From positions 1 through 64,000 of the forward strand of contig UROG01000005.1 of NCBI GenBank assembly GCA_900549485.1: a DNA stretch of 64,000 nucleotides, written 5' to 3'. Each line of letters starts with the position of its first letter. The first letter of the stretch is position 1. The notes below the pieces were generated by a model, which made no database searches, had not been told where the DNA came from, and saw only the letters and a program-made list of their open reading frames with translations. The translations under genes and the position numbers were made by a program. This stretch comes from an uncultured Eubacteriales bacterium. Its GTDB lineage: Bacteria; Bacillota; Clostridia; Oscillospirales; Oscillospiraceae. Below, one piece after another: positions 44,379-54,262 of this stretch.

Positions 44379-45962
44379 TTATTTTTTATATACTCTGCAT
44401 TCGTAAGGCTTCAGATACTCGCCGTTTTCTTTGTAATTACTCAGCACTATTTCGCCGCTGCAATGATATTTTACGGCTTTTTCGGTGAATGAGCAGACTA
44501 TTTCATATTCTCCTCTCGTATAGGCGAATATTTTGCCGCTGTTTTTATAAAGCTCCTTATATGGTGCGTCGCGTTTGATCTCTTTCCTGAGCGCTATTGC
44601 TTTCCGGTAGAAGTTCAGAACGGAATCGGGGTCTTTTTCCTCCTCCTCAACGTTGATTTCGCTGTAATTCGGATTAATTGTAAACCACGGTTTTTCAGCG
44701 TCTGTAAAACCGGCGTTCTTTGCAGCGCTCCATGGAATCGGAGTTCTTGCGCTGTCTCTTGAAGCCGAGTAGGATATTTTAAGCCTTACTTTTTCCGGAA
44801 GACCGAGGTGCTGATTTTTTGTCTGCACATCCTCATACATGTCCATGCTTTCAGGATACCAATTCGTCATACCAAGCTCCTGCCCCATGTAGACAAACGG
44901 CGTACCCTGCTGGAACATATACGCCGCGCACAGCATTTTTGCGCTTTCACTGCGGTATTTTTCACTTCCGTACCGTGAAACGACCCTTGAATGATCGTGA
45001 TTTTCAAGATAAAGCATATTCCAGCCCTTACCGTTTACCGTGTCCTGCCATGACGTAAACGCTTTTTTCAGCTTTCTCAGGGAGAGCGGAAGAGGAAGAA
45101 AATCGGTGACGAGGCAGTCTGCGCCCATACACTCAAACTGTATCATCATATCAATGGGGTTGCTGTCGCTTTCGGTTATGTACTTTAGCGCCCTCTTTGG
45201 ACCGGTCAGCGGAGCCTCCGCAATTATTACATAGTCGTGTCCGTCAAACGCCTGAGTCTTGAACTGCTGCATATACTCGTCAAAGTGCGGGCCGTAGTTA
45301 TAATTCATTATGCCGCGGGCAACCGGGAAAACATAATCATTGGGCAGACCCTCCTTCTTTGAAATAAAGGTGATCACATCCTCCCTGAAGCCGTCAACAC
45401 CCATGTCAAGCCAGAAGTTCAGGATCTTAACGACCTCATCCCTTACAAGAGGATTGTCCATGTTGAGGTCAGGCTGCTTTATGGCAAAGAGATGGAGATA
45501 ATACTGTTTTCTTACATCGTCCCATTGCCAAGCGCTGCCGCCCTCAAAATGACTGCTCCAGTTATTCGGCTTGTCCGACCATATATAATAATCGGTATAT
45601 GGATCTATGCGCCGACGTGACTTCTGGAACCATTCATGCTCATCGGATGTGTGATTGACGACCAGATCCATGATGACTTTCATGCCGCGCTCATGAGCGC
45701 CGTCAAGAACCTTTCTGAAAGCTTCCATTCCGCCAAATTCCGGAGCAATGTCCATGTAGTCTGATATATCGTATCCGCAGTCCGCGCCTGGCGAGGGGTA
45801 TATTGGATTGAACCAGATACCGTCCGCGCCAAGGCTTTTGATATAATCGAGCTTTTCGTATACACCGTAAAGATCGCCCATACCGTCTCCGTTTCCGTCT
45901 TTGAAGGAACGCGGCCAGATCTGATAAAAAACGCCGTCTTTATACCAACGTGTCCTGTTCAT
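44379..45962 (-). CDS. GH13 alpha-glucosidase (oligo-1,6-glucosidase type)
   Basis: 527 residues. Catalytic beta/alpha barrel: YQIWPRSFKDGNGDGMGDL start, DLVVNHTSDEHEWF, nucleophile GVDGFREDVI (Asp), acid IIAEAPLTG (Glu) and LENHDHSRVVSRYG (Asp). The calcium-like DGNGDGMGDL loop fits oligo-1,6-glucosidases and trehalose-6-P hydrolases. Start ATG 45962 with GGAGGT 7 bases upstream; the GTG three codons out sits on the site itself. Divergent from the GH1 gene, so both may share regulation. Confidence 0.9.
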   Translation of the reverse strand: MNRTRWYKDGVFYQIWPRSFKDGNGDGMGDLYGVYEKLDYIKSLGADGIWFNPIYPSPGADCGYDISDYMDIAPEFGGMEAFRKVLDGAHERGMKVIMDLVVNHTSDEHEWFQKSRRRIDPYTDYYIWSDKPNNWSSHFEGGSAWQWDDVRKQYYLHLFAIKQPDLNMDNPLVRDEVVKILNFWLDMGVDGFREDVITFISKKEGLPNDYVFPVARGIMNYNYGPHFDEYMQQFKTQAFDGHDYVIIAEAPLTGPKRALKYITESDSNPIDMMIQFECMGADCLVTDFLPLPLSLRKLKKAFTSWQDTVNGKGWNMLYLENHDHSRVVSRYGSEKYRSESAKMLCAAYMFQQGTPFVYMGQELGMTNWYPESMDMYEDVQTKNQHLGLPEKVRLKISYSASRDSARTPIPWSAAKNAGFTDAEKPWFTINPNYSEINVEEEEKDPDSVLNFYRKAIALRKEIKRDAPYKELYKNSGKIFAYTRGEYEIVCSFTEKAVKYHCSGEIVLSNYKENGEYLKPYECRVYKK

Positions 45963-46026
45963 GTCTTGCACCTCCGCTGATTATGTCTTATAATATATTG
46001 TACTATATATAATAGGGGATGAGCGT

Positions 46027-47313
46027 ATGGATTTCAAGTTAAAAAAAGATTTTCTCATGGGTACGGCGACTGCGGCGACGCAGATAGAGGGCGGAGACAC
46101 TGATAACAACTGGCTCCAATTCTATAAAGAGGGCGGAATAATGGACGGTACATCCCCACAGGTTGCGGATGACCATTGGAACCGTTGGGAAAGCGATACA
46201 AAGCTCATGACGGATATGGGGATGCAGATTTATCGCTTCGGTGTTGAATGGGGGCGCATTGTGCCGGAAGAGGGGAAAATCGACAGCGAGGCCATTGCGC
46301 ATTACCGTCGGGAGATTGAGCTTATGCTGGCCGGCGGAATAAAGCCGCTCCTGACGATACATCATTTTTCAAACCCGATGTGGTTTGAAAGAAAGGGCGG
46401 CTGGCTCAACCGTGAAAACAACAAATATTATCTTGAGCTTGTCGAGACGGTCGTAAAAAGCTTCGGAGATATAGTAAACGAATATATTACCATAAATGAG
46501 CCGAATGTGTACGCAACAAACTGCTATTGCTTCGGCGAGTGGTATCCGCAGCACAGCTCGTTCAAAGAGACTTTTACCGTGCTTGAAAACTTTGCATATT
46601 GCCATATAAAGGCATATGAAATGATACACTCCATGAGAAAGGCCATGGGTTATACCGATACCAAGGTCGGTTTTGCAAATCACCTCAGACCGTTTGACCC
46701 AAAGAATCCTAAAAACCCCGTTCATGTAATGGCGGCTAAAACTGCGGAATGGTGCTTTCAGGGGGCAATAACGGAAGCTATGACCTTGGGACGCTTCAGG
46801 TTTCCGCTTGTAAACCGCTGGGGACTCAAGGAAGGCGAGTATACCGATTTCAACGGCATCAACTACTATACGCGCAGCACTGTATCCGGACTTGCAGACG
46901 GAGTGCGGGAAAATTCGCCGAGGAATGACCTTGACTGGGAAATATACCCTGAGGGCATTGAACGCTGCGCTATATATCTCACAAAGCTTTTGCGGAGACC
47001 TATATATGTCACCGAAAACGGCACCTGCGACAATGAAGATAAGTTCAGAGCAAAATATCTGTATGAACATCTTAAAACCATATCGGAGTCGCCGCTTCCG
47101 TTTGAGCGGTATTATCATTGGTGCTTCTGTGATAACTTTGAATGGGCAGAGGGGCAGAGCGCAAGATTTGGTCTGGTACATGTTGACTATGATACGCAGA
47201 AGAGGACGATAAAAAGATCGGGCAGGTTCTTTTCCGAAATAATAAAGAACGGCGGTGTTACCGAGGAGATGTATGCGCAATACGTAAAAGACGAGGTGTA
47301 CAGAGTTAAATGA
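46027..47313 (+). CDS. GH1 beta-glucosidase/6-phospho-glycosidase
   Basis: 428 residues, slightly short for GH1 (about 450-480). Acid/base Glu in YITINEPNVYA, nucleophile Glu in YVTENGTC, substrate-side EWGRIVPEEG and DNFEWAEGQSARFGLV. The C-terminal DNFEWAEG suggests a non-phosphorylated-glycoside type. AGGGGATGAG upstream. Overlaps the GH36 gene by 4 bp. Confidence 0.9.
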   Translation: MDFKLKKDFLMGTATAATQIEGGDTDNNWLQFYKEGGIMDGTSPQVADDHWNRWESDTKLMTDMGMQIYRFGVEWGRIVPEEGKIDSEAIAHYRREIELMLAGGIKPLLTIHHFSNPMWFERKGGWLNRENNKYYLELVETVVKSFGDIVNEYITINEPNVYATNCYCFGEWYPQHSSFKETFTVLENFAYCHIKAYEMIHSMRKAMGYTDTKVGFANHLRPFDPKNPKNPVHVMAAKTAEWCFQGAITEAMTLGRFRFPLVNRWGLKEGEYTDFNGINYYTRSTVSGLADGVRENSPRNDLDWEIYPEGIERCAIYLTKLLRRPIYVTENGTCDNEDKFRAKYLYEHLKTISESPLPFERYYHWCFCDNFEWAEGQSARFGLVHVDYDTQKRTIKRSGRFFSEIIKNGGVTEEMYAQYVKDEVYRVK

Positions 47314-49544
47314 TAAAGGTATTTGACCGGAACGGATACAAATATTTTCTTTTAAGTAATGATAATCTTGCCGCGGCAATGCGTGTTAACAGCGGTCGTC
47401 TCGAACTTATGCATTTCGGCCGGCCTGTAAGCGAAAACGACGTCGAGGCTCTCTCGGTCAGACCCGGCACAGGCTGGGGAACAAGCACGATGCTCAATGA
47501 AAAAACCTGTCTTGACGTTTTGCCGCTTGCGTGGAGCGAAAGCGGCACCGGCGACTACCGTGAGTCGCCGATAACTATAAGCGCGGCAGGGGAGTGCGTT
47601 TCGCCGTCGTTCGTTTTTGAAGATTATGATAGCGACAGACACGAAATGAAATCGCAGCTTCCGACGGTGCATGGGGAATATGAAAGCCTGTGCATCATAA
47701 TGTCCTGCGATTATGCAAAGCTCAGACTGTATTTTAAGCTCTGCGGCACGGCGCTTGTACGAAGCTGCGAGCTTGTAAACGCCTCCGAAGCTCCGCTGAC
47801 CGTCACGAAGCTTATGAGCATGATGGCTGATATAAAGGGTGAGTTTACTATGACTACCTTTGACGGAAGCTGGATAGCCGAAACGCATGAACACAATGTT
47901 CCTGTAAGCTATTCAAAGAGCGTAAACGAAAGCCTGACAGGCTTTTCCTCAAACAGGCACAATCCGGCATTTATGCTGAGCGACGGCGATGACGTTTACG
48001 GCTTCAACCTCATCTACTCCGGCAATCACTATGCCTCCGTGCAGAAGAGTCATCAGAATTTTACCCGTATAATGCAGGGCGTGAACTTTGACAGCTTTTC
48101 TCTTACGCTAAGCCCCGGAGAGAGCTTTGAGACGCCTGAGGCGGTGCTCTGTTACTCATCCGCAGGCAAAAACGCAATGTCCACGCTGATGCACCGTTTT
48201 GTCAGCGAGCATATAATCCCGCCCTTCTGGAAGAACAGAGCGCGCCCTGTACTCTATAACAATTGGGAAGGCTGTATGTTCGATTTCAATGAAGCAAAGC
48301 TTCTGAGCCTTGCAAAAAAGGCGAAGGCTCTCGGGTGCGAGCTGTTTGTGCTGGACGACGGCTGGTTCGGAAGGCGTGATTCCGACACGGCGGGACTTGG
48401 CGATTATAACGTAAACGGCAAAAAACTTCCGAACGGGCTTCGGCATCTGTCAGACAAGCTTGGCGTGCTTGGAATGGATTTCGGACTGTGGTTTGAGCCG
48501 GAAGCGGTCAACAGAGATTCTGAGCTTTACAGGAATCATGCCGATTGGGCGATAGAAAGCGCCATCGGCAGAAACGAACTGCTGCTTGATCTCAGGAAAG
48601 CCGAGGTCAGGGATTATATTGTAAGCAATGTCTCGAGAATAATTGACGAGGCAAATATAAAATATGTTAAGTGGGACATGAACAGGCACTCCTGCCTGAT
48701 GGGAGCGGATGCACACCGGTACGTTCTCGGGCTGTACGATGTTCTGGCGCGGATATTTGAACCGCGCCCGCAGGTGCTTTTGGAAGGGTGCGCCTCGGGC
48801 GGAAACAGATTCGACCTTGGCATGCTCTGCTTTGCGCCGCAGATATGGGCAAGCGACGATACGGACCCGATAGAGAGACTTGATATAAAAAACGGACTTT
48901 TTACCTTCTATCCGCAGTCAGCGGTAGGCTGTCATGTCTCAGCAAGCGCACATATCCAGACGCTTCGCTCGACCCCGCTTTCTACCAGAGCGAACGTGAG
49001 CTTCTTCGGCATACTCGGTTTGGAACTTGAGCTTTCGCATCTTTTGCCGGTGGAAATTCAGGAGCTTAAAAACGCCGTTGCATTTTATAAACAGCACAGA
49101 GAGCTGTTCCAATTCGGCACATTGTCCAAAGTAAAATGTGAAGACGGTGCAGATGCATGGCAGGTACGGGATGACAGCGGCGCGGCGGTAGGCGTTTTTC
49201 ATAGGCTTGTCCACGCCGCGCAGGGATATGAATGGCTGTATGCCGAGCTGGATGAACGGAAAACCTATAAAATCTCATCAAGGCCGCAGCTTTTGAGGGT
49301 ACAGCAGTTTTCCTCAATGATAAAGCATCTTGTGCCGGTAAGCCTTAACCCCAACGGTCTTATAGTACGTGATGTTGACAGATATTATAAGATGCAGGAT
49401 GGGGTGCAGGATATTGTCTGTACGGGTGCAGCGCTTAAAGCGGGCGTACCATTGGAGCTGAAATTTACCGGTACGGGCTATGACGCAAAGTTCAGAAATC
49501 AAGGCGATTTCGGCAGCAACGTGTATTACATTAAGGAGAAATAA
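47310..49544 (+). CDS. GH36 alpha-galactosidase
   Basis: 744 residues, typical length. N-terminal beta-sandwich, then a barrel with NWEGCMFDFNEAKLL, FVLDDGWFGRRDSD, GLWFEPEAVN, the nucleophile YVKWDMNRHSC (Asp) and acid-base segment IWASDDTDPIERL, and LLEGCASGGNRFDLGML. Releases terminal alpha-galactose from melibiose/raffinose-type sugars. Co-translated with the GH1 gene; the GPH symporter behind it likely imports the substrate. Confidence 0.95.
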   Translation: MIKVFDRNGYKYFLLSNDNLAAAMRVNSGRLELMHFGRPVSENDVEALSVRPGTGWGTSTMLNEKTCLDVLPLAWSESGTGDYRESPITISAAGECVSPSFVFEDYDSDRHEMKSQLPTVHGEYESLCIIMSCDYAKLRLYFKLCGTALVRSCELVNASEAPLTVTKLMSMMADIKGEFTMTTFDGSWIAETHEHNVPVSYSKSVNESLTGFSSNRHNPAFMLSDGDDVYGFNLIYSGNHYASVQKSHQNFTRIMQGVNFDSFSLTLSPGESFETPEAVLCYSSAGKNAMSTLMHRFVSEHIIPPFWKNRARPVLYNNWEGCMFDFNEAKLLSLAKKAKALGCELFVLDDGWFGRRDSDTAGLGDYNVNGKKLPNGLRHLSDKLGVLGMDFGLWFEPEAVNRDSELYRNHADWAIESAIGRNELLLDLRKAEVRDYIVSNVSRIIDEANIKYVKWDMNRHSCLMGADAHRYVLGLYDVLARIFEPRPQVLLEGCASGGNRFDLGMLCFAPQIWASDDTDPIERLDIKNGLFTFYPQSAVGCHVSASAHIQTLRSTPLSTRANVSFFGILGLELELSHLLPVEIQELKNAVAFYKQHRELFQFGTLSKVKCEDGADAWQVRDDSGAAVGVFHRLVHAAQGYEWLYAELDERKTYKISSRPQLLRVQQFSSMIKHLVPVSLNPNGLIVRDVDRYYKMQDGVQDIVCTGAALKAGVPLELKFTGTGYDAKFRNQGDFGSNVYYIKEK

Positions 49545-49562
49545 CCTTTTTTAATATAGAAA

Positions 49563-49608
49563 AGCACCGTTCCAAACTGCTCAGCGGCAGTTAGGAACGG
49601 TGCTGATT
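49563..49608. terminator. Convergent terminator
   Basis: Long stem (49563-49573 with 49594-49604, plus AACTGC/GCAGTT inside) between GH36 and the symporter gene; T run on the plus strand. Confidence 0.85.
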
Positions 49609-49609
49609 T

Positions 49610-51079
49610 TTATGCTTTCCTGTTTTCTATATCGGCGCAGATACGTTTGAACTCGTCTTCGTCGAGCTTGTAATGCCTGCAATAAAGCTTGTAGCTTACA
49701 TACATGAAAAGAAACGGGATAACGGTTATGAACAGGAGCATCCCGATTTTCTGGATATCCTGCACCTGCAAAAGCACATCGCCGATTTTCAGAAGCTTTG
49801 CTTCCTCCGTTATCGCGCCTAAGCTCGCTTCGCTTTCAAAAGATGATATCTGGTTTGTGTAATTCATGACGCCGAGGATTATATAGCTGAGATTGACTAT
49901 TGCAACACATATCGCGCTTGCAAGCTTTGTGACAAAGGGACGCACGGAAGCGATAATGGCGTCGTTTCTCTCCCCGTGAAGATACTCGTTGTACTCAACC
50001 GTATTAAGAATGGAGATCATCATGATAAGATAGTACGCGTAAAAACCGAAGTTTGCACCCATATAGCCGATAGTAAAGAGATAGAATTTGACGCTGCCGG
50101 ATGGGGCAAAAGTACCAACAAGGAACATAAGGAGATATCCCGCTCCGGAAACATAGAGCATTTTTTTCATGAAATCCTTTCGGGATGTCTTTTTTGCGAT
50201 TGCCGGATAGAAGATCATAAGGAATGCCGTCGGGATCATGCCGAGCATTGTAAACATTCCCCAGAAGCCGCCCGAGTATCCATATTCAAAATATACATAC
50301 ATCTGCCCGATGCCGTTGAGACAGATGTTCTGTCCTATCTCCTGAAGCAGGAAAATAACCGCGATCCAGATAAGCTGGTCGTTATTTTTGATCACGTCTA
50401 TTATTTTCTTGAGTCCCACAGAAGGAACCGGCTCTTTTTCGTAAGACCTGTCTTCACGCACGCCGAATATCGTAAAGCAGAGGAACAGCGGAGCGAGAAT
50501 GACAATAACAAGCGAGACCTTTCCGTATGCATAGGCGGTGCTGCCGCCTATTGCCGTTGCACCGACCGTGAAAACCGGAATGAGCACCGAGGCAAGAGTG
50601 CCGCCTATGCCGGCAAAGAGGTTGGTGCGGGAGGTGAATTTATCGCGTATATGTGAATCCGTGCCGAGGGATGGGACCATGCCCCAATAGGATATATCAT
50701 GCATGGTGTATGTAATGGAATAACAGAAGTACATAATGCCGAAAAACCAGATGAAGCCCCAGCCGGTAAGCTTTGTGTTGAACATGGCGTACACAACTAT
50801 CGAGGTTGTGACGATGCCGATGACAAGCCACGGTTTGAACTTGCCCCACTTTGTCCTGGTCCGGTCGATTATATTGCCCATAATCGGATCGTTAAGCGCG
50901 TCGAATACCCTTGCACCGACCATTATCGCCGTGATCGCGGCAAGCATTTTCGCGTCAAGCTGCCGTGTAAACAATATATACGTCAGCAGGTAGCTTGTAA
51001 AAAGCTGATATACCATATCACGCCCGACAGTGCCGAGCGGAAACATGATGAGATTTTTCTTTATCCTTTTTTCATCCAT
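49610..51079 (-). CDS. GPH-family sugar:cation symporter (MelB-like)
   Basis: 489 residues, about 12 transmembrane helices. The GPH signature is visible: MVGARVFDALNDPIMGNIIDRTRTKWGKFKPW (cation-site Asp residues and RTK loop). Imports melibiose-type glycosides with Na+ or H+. Site AAGGAG before the ATG. It converges on the GH36 gene that would hydrolyse its cargo. An inverted TGAGAG-AAG-CTCTCA (51140-51154) lies in its promoter region, a possible operator. Confidence 0.9.
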   Translation of the reverse strand: MDEKRIKKNLIMFPLGTVGRDMVYQLFTSYLLTYILFTRQLDAKMLAAITAIMVGARVFDALNDPIMGNIIDRTRTKWGKFKPWLVIGIVTTSIVVYAMFNTKLTGWGFIWFFGIMYFCYSITYTMHDISYWGMVPSLGTDSHIRDKFTSRTNLFAGIGGTLASVLIPVFTVGATAIGGSTAYAYGKVSLVIVILAPLFLCFTIFGVREDRSYEKEPVPSVGLKKIIDVIKNNDQLIWIAVIFLLQEIGQNICLNGIGQMYVYFEYGYSGGFWGMFTMLGMIPTAFLMIFYPAIAKKTSRKDFMKKMLYVSGAGYLLMFLVGTFAPSGSVKFYLFTIGYMGANFGFYAYYLIMMISILNTVEYNEYLHGERNDAIIASVRPFVTKLASAICVAIVNLSYIILGVMNYTNQISSFESEASLGAITEEAKLLKIGDVLLQVQDIQKIGMLLFITVIPFLFMYVSYKLYCRHYKLDEDEFKRICADIENRKA

Positions 51080-51265
51080 GACAAAGCTCCTTGAATAATT
51101 TGTTCATTGATATCCGTGCTTGTCAAGACTCCGTACTCTTGAGAGAAGCTCTCATACTGATAAAAGCCCTTGACTGTATAAAGTAAGTTTATCACATTTC
51201 CGTGCAATAATAAAGAAAAATATGAATTTTTTATTAAGACTCCATGAAAAATATTAATTTCTATA

Positions 51266-51294
51266 TTGACAAATTTTCACCTCTGTGCTATTGT
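51266..51294 (+). promoter_or_regulatory. Promoter of the YtrA-type operon
   Basis: TTGACA (51266-51271), 17-bp spacer, TATTGT (51289-51294). It is embedded in the palindrome 51274-51329, so a bound repressor would cover it. Confidence 0.6.
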
Positions 51295-51329
51295 ATTAAC
51301 CGCTTAATACAATAGCACAGAGGTGAAAA
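51274..51329. promoter_or_regulatory. 26-bp perfect palindromic operator
   Basis: Arms 51274-51299 and 51304-51329 are exact reverse complements over 26 bp around CCGC. It spans the -10 region and the GAGGTG ribosome site of the regulator, two bases before its ATG. Probably an extended operator for the GntR protein. Confidence 0.85.
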
Positions 51330-51330
51330 A

Positions 51331-51708
51331 ATGAATTGGCAATTTGACGGCAACCTCCCTATATACACACAGATAGTGTATAAATACAGGCTTGCCATCG
51401 CATCGGGGGAGCTTAAACCGGGTGAAAAGCTTGCGGCAGTCAGGGATATTGCGTTTCAGGCCGGCGTAAACCCCAATACCATGCAGCGCGCCTTTCAGGA
51501 GCTTGAACGGCTTGGACTTGTATTTACCCAACGAAGCAGCGGAAGATTTGTTACGGAGGATATGGATGTGATATCGGAAACACGCGAAAAGCTTGCGGAG
51601 GAATTTGTGAGCGGATTTCTCAAATCCATGTCGGACTTGGGGCTTGGGAGAGAACAGATTATTGAAATGATAAAAGAGGAGAGGGAAGAAAACAATGGCA
51701 ATTCTTGA
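51331..51708 (+). CDS. GntR-family regulator, YtrA subfamily
   Basis: 125 residues: a winged helix (IYTQIVYKYRLAIASGELKPGEKLAAVRDIAFQAGVNPNTMQRAFQELERLGLV) and a short C-terminal dimer helix with no ligand domain, the YtrA plan. These repress linked ABC exporters and are often induced by cell-wall stress. Overlaps the ABC ATPase gene by 14 bp. Confidence 0.95.
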   Translation: MNWQFDGNLPIYTQIVYKYRLAIASGELKPGEKLAAVRDIAFQAGVNPNTMQRAFQELERLGLVFTQRSSGRFVTEDMDVISETREKLAEEFVSGFLKSMSDLGLGREQIIEMIKEEREENNGNS

Positions 51709-52399
51709 ATGCAGCGGTCTTACCAAGAGATACGGAGCAAAGACCGCGCTTGACGGTTTCAGCGTAAAAATCGAGCCGGGAAAAATCGTCGGACTATTAG
51801 GGCCGAACGGGAGCGGAAAGACAACGCTCTTAAAGCTTGCAAACGGACTACTGACGCCGAATGGCGGCGAAGTACTCATCAACGGTGAAAAACCGGGCGT
51901 TGAAAGCAAGAAAATCACAAGTTATCTGCCTGACAGGAATTATTTGCCCGATTGGATGAACTTTGATAAACTTGCGGACTTTTTTGAAGATTTCTATTCC
52001 GATTTTGACCGCACACGAGCGGAGGATATGATCTCAAGGCTTGATCTTGACAGAAAGATGTCCATCCATCAGATGTCAAAAGGCACCAAGGAAAAGGTTC
52101 AGCTTATAATGACGATGAGCCGCAGGGCAAAGCTTTACCTGCTGGACGAACCGATCGGTGGTGTTGACCCTGCCACAAGGGATTATATTCTTGAGACAAT
52201 TATAAGAAACTACGACAGCGAAGCATCCGTCGTTATCTCTACGCATCTTATATCGGATGTTGAGAAGATCCTGGATGACGCAATATTTATTAATGAAGGA
52301 AAAATGGTTCTCTGCTCATCTGTTGACGAGATACGGGAACAGCATAACAAGAGCGTGGACGAGTATTTCAGGGAGGTATTCAGATGCTGGGAAAATTGA
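51695..52399 (+). CDS. ABC transporter ATPase (YtrB-like)
   Basis: 234 residues. Walker A GPNGSGKTT, Walker B LYLLDEPIGGVD, switch STHLI. The signature is MSKGTKEK instead of LSGGQ, usual in this subfamily. Pairs with the following permease and the YtrA-type regulator. Confidence 0.95.
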   Translation: MAILECSGLTKRYGAKTALDGFSVKIEPGKIVGLLGPNGSGKTTLLKLANGLLTPNGGEVLINGEKPGVESKKITSYLPDRNYLPDWMNFDKLADFFEDFYSDFDRTRAEDMISRLDLDRKMSIHQMSKGTKEKVQLIMTMSRRAKLYLLDEPIGGVDPATRDYILETIIRNYDSEASVVISTHLISDVEKILDDAIFINEGKMVLCSSVDEIREQHNKSVDEYFREVFRCWEN

Positions 52400-53220
52400 T
52401 CAAGCACGAATTCAGGGCAACAGGGAGAATAATGCTCCCTATGCTGGGCGCGGTTCTCGTGCTTTCGCCCTTTGCGGGGCTGGTAATTGCAGGCTTTGAT
52501 AAAGAAAGCTTTGAGGGCGTTTTCAAATTCCTCGGCGGTATATTTGTGGGGCTGTTCTTTATGGCGGTCGCGGCAATTTGTATAACCTCGTTTATTATAA
52601 TGATACGCCGGTTTTACAGCAATCTGCTCCGGGATGAAGGCTATCTTATGTTTACCCTTCCGGTAAGCACGCACGCTCTTGTCTGGTCCAAGCTTATTGT
52701 CTCGTTCGTCTGGTTTGTTGTCACCGCTGCCGCAAGCGCGATTTTTATGGTCATAGTCGCCATGGTGAGCTATGCGGTACCGGATCTATCAAGCGTCAGG
52801 CTTTTTGTGAACGACATAGTAACGCTTGTCGGCGGATGGAATATCGTTCTGTATACGATTGAGGGAGTGATCTGCCTGTTTTTGGTATCATGCTCAGTAT
52901 GTCTGCATTTTTATGGCGCTATGGCTCTTGGACACAGCTTTTCAAGCCACAGAATGCTTCTCAGCATTTGCTTCTATGTAGCGCTTGAAATTGCCGTAAC
53001 ATGGCTTTTCTTCCTTGCAATGCAGCTTTTCAGATACAATCTTCTGGATCCGCTGTCAAATATGCTCAATACATTGGTAGACGGAATGACATTGCAGCGT
53101 GAATACGTCATGGTTCCTCATATTATGTTTTTTGCGGCGGGACTTTATTTTGCCGTTATCTCGGCTCTGTACTATATTCCCACTATTCTCCCGCTGAAAA
53201 AATGCCTTAATATAAGCTGA
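52384..53220 (+). CDS. ABC transporter permease
   Basis: 278 residues, six hydrophobic helices, start MLGKLIKHEFRATGRIMLPM typical of ABC-2 type exporter permeases. Overlaps the ATPase gene by 16 bp. Exports an unknown substrate, perhaps a peptide or lipid. Confidence 0.9.
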   Translation: MLGKLIKHEFRATGRIMLPMLGAVLVLSPFAGLVIAGFDKESFEGVFKFLGGIFVGLFFMAVAAICITSFIIMIRRFYSNLLRDEGYLMFTLPVSTHALVWSKLIVSFVWFVVTAAASAIFMVIVAMVSYAVPDLSSVRLFVNDIVTLVGGWNIVLYTIEGVICLFLVSCSVCLHFYGAMALGHSFSSHRMLLSICFYVALEIAVTWLFFLAMQLFRYNLLDPLSNMLNTLVDGMTLQREYVMVPHIMFFAAGLYFAVISALYYIPTILPLKKCLNIS

Positions 53221-53224
53221 AAAA

Positions 53225-53255
53225 CGGCGGCTCAAACGAGCCGCCGGATTCTTTT
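53225..53255 (+). terminator. Terminator of the YtrA operon
   Basis: CGGCGGCTC (53225-53233) with GAGCCGCCG (53238-53246), loop AAAC, then GATTCTTTT. Confidence 0.85.
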
Positions 53256-53326
53256 ATGGAACAAATAGGTATATTGGCCGTCATAAATATATATCCGGCA
53301 AATATATCACGAAAGGAACTGATGTA

Positions 53327-54052
53327 ATGAAAGGAACGTACAGAAGGCATATTATTTTATTGCTGAGCGCAATTCTTGTTTTTTCCCTTTGCGGTGCGAC
53401 TGCCTATGCTGCAGTGGAGGTCGAGCTGAATGACGCCGACAGAAAAGCCGCTCTCGACAGCGCCCAAAACGCCCTTGACGAGCTGTATGAGCTTGGAATG
53501 CTGAGCGTCCGCCACACTATTGCAGCAAGAGAAAACGATGTTATCACCATAGAGGAGGAGCGTATCGGCTTTTTTGACAGAATAATTCCGGCTTGCTACT
53601 ATGTTAACTGCCCCACGGAAGAGGGAAATTGGGTTTCTATCAACGTAGACAAGGAAACAGGAAAAGCTTTAAAATGCTCGATCGATATAGCTGCGCAGGA
53701 CAGCGACGAAAAGCTTGACAGGGAGCCGCTGGACATGGGAAATGGCGCTAAATATTATTATGACAGTTTTGACAGAATCATGCGTGAAGACATGACGCTG
53801 GATGAATACTGCGCATTGCTCAATAACTATTGGGGCTTCGACGGCTATACGATAAGCGGCACCAAATATGCGGATTACGGTTATGACACCGAAGCGCCCG
53901 CAGGCGATACGCTTATCAAAGATCTGATGGACGAGCCTTTCGTCACGGTCTATTTTGACGGCGACCAGGACGGTGTCCCGATGTTCATCGAAGGCGTCGT
54001 CTTCCCAGGCACAAATCACTTTTCCTTTGGATATGCCCATATGGTCGGATAA
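53327..54052 (+). CDS. Secreted hypothetical protein
   Basis: 241 residues. Signal peptide (HIILLLSAILVFSLCGATAYA, cleaved near AYA) and an acidic mature part of about 210 residues with few basic residues, starting VEVELNDADRKAALD. No domain recognised. AAAGGAACTGATGTA site upstream; own terminator downstream. Probably extracellular. Confidence 0.75.
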   Translation: MKGTYRRHIILLLSAILVFSLCGATAYAAVEVELNDADRKAALDSAQNALDELYELGMLSVRHTIAARENDVITIEEERIGFFDRIIPACYYVNCPTEEGNWVSINVDKETGKALKCSIDIAAQDSDEKLDREPLDMGNGAKYYYDSFDRIMREDMTLDEYCALLNNYWGFDGYTISGTKYADYGYDTEAPAGDTLIKDLMDEPFVTVYFDGDQDGVPMFIEGVVFPGTNHFSFGYAHMVG

Positions 54053-54067
54053 AAAGTAAATAAAACC

Positions 54068-54108
54068 AAGTCCGGTAAGCAGCACGGCTTACCGGACTTA
54101 CTTTTTTC
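54068..54108 (+). terminator. Terminator of the secreted protein gene
   Basis: 13-bp arms (54068-54080 with 54087-54099), then ACTTTTTTC. Confidence 0.9.
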
Positions 54109-54262
54109 ATTATCCTCAGCCTTTCGTAGAAGGTACGAAAAAATAAAGCAAGCTTAAAAGCCGTTGAAACAGTCGTAAAAAGGCATAAATGCCGCAGTTC
54201 ATAGCCCTTCGGTATTTTATTTGCACAAGGCGGCATAGAATCTATCAAAAGGAGTGATCGGT

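Noticed and set aside
46369..47379. 336-codon minus-strand frame opposite the GH1 gene
   Set aside because: No ribosome site or domain; the GH1 catalytic motifs on the plus strand are decisive.
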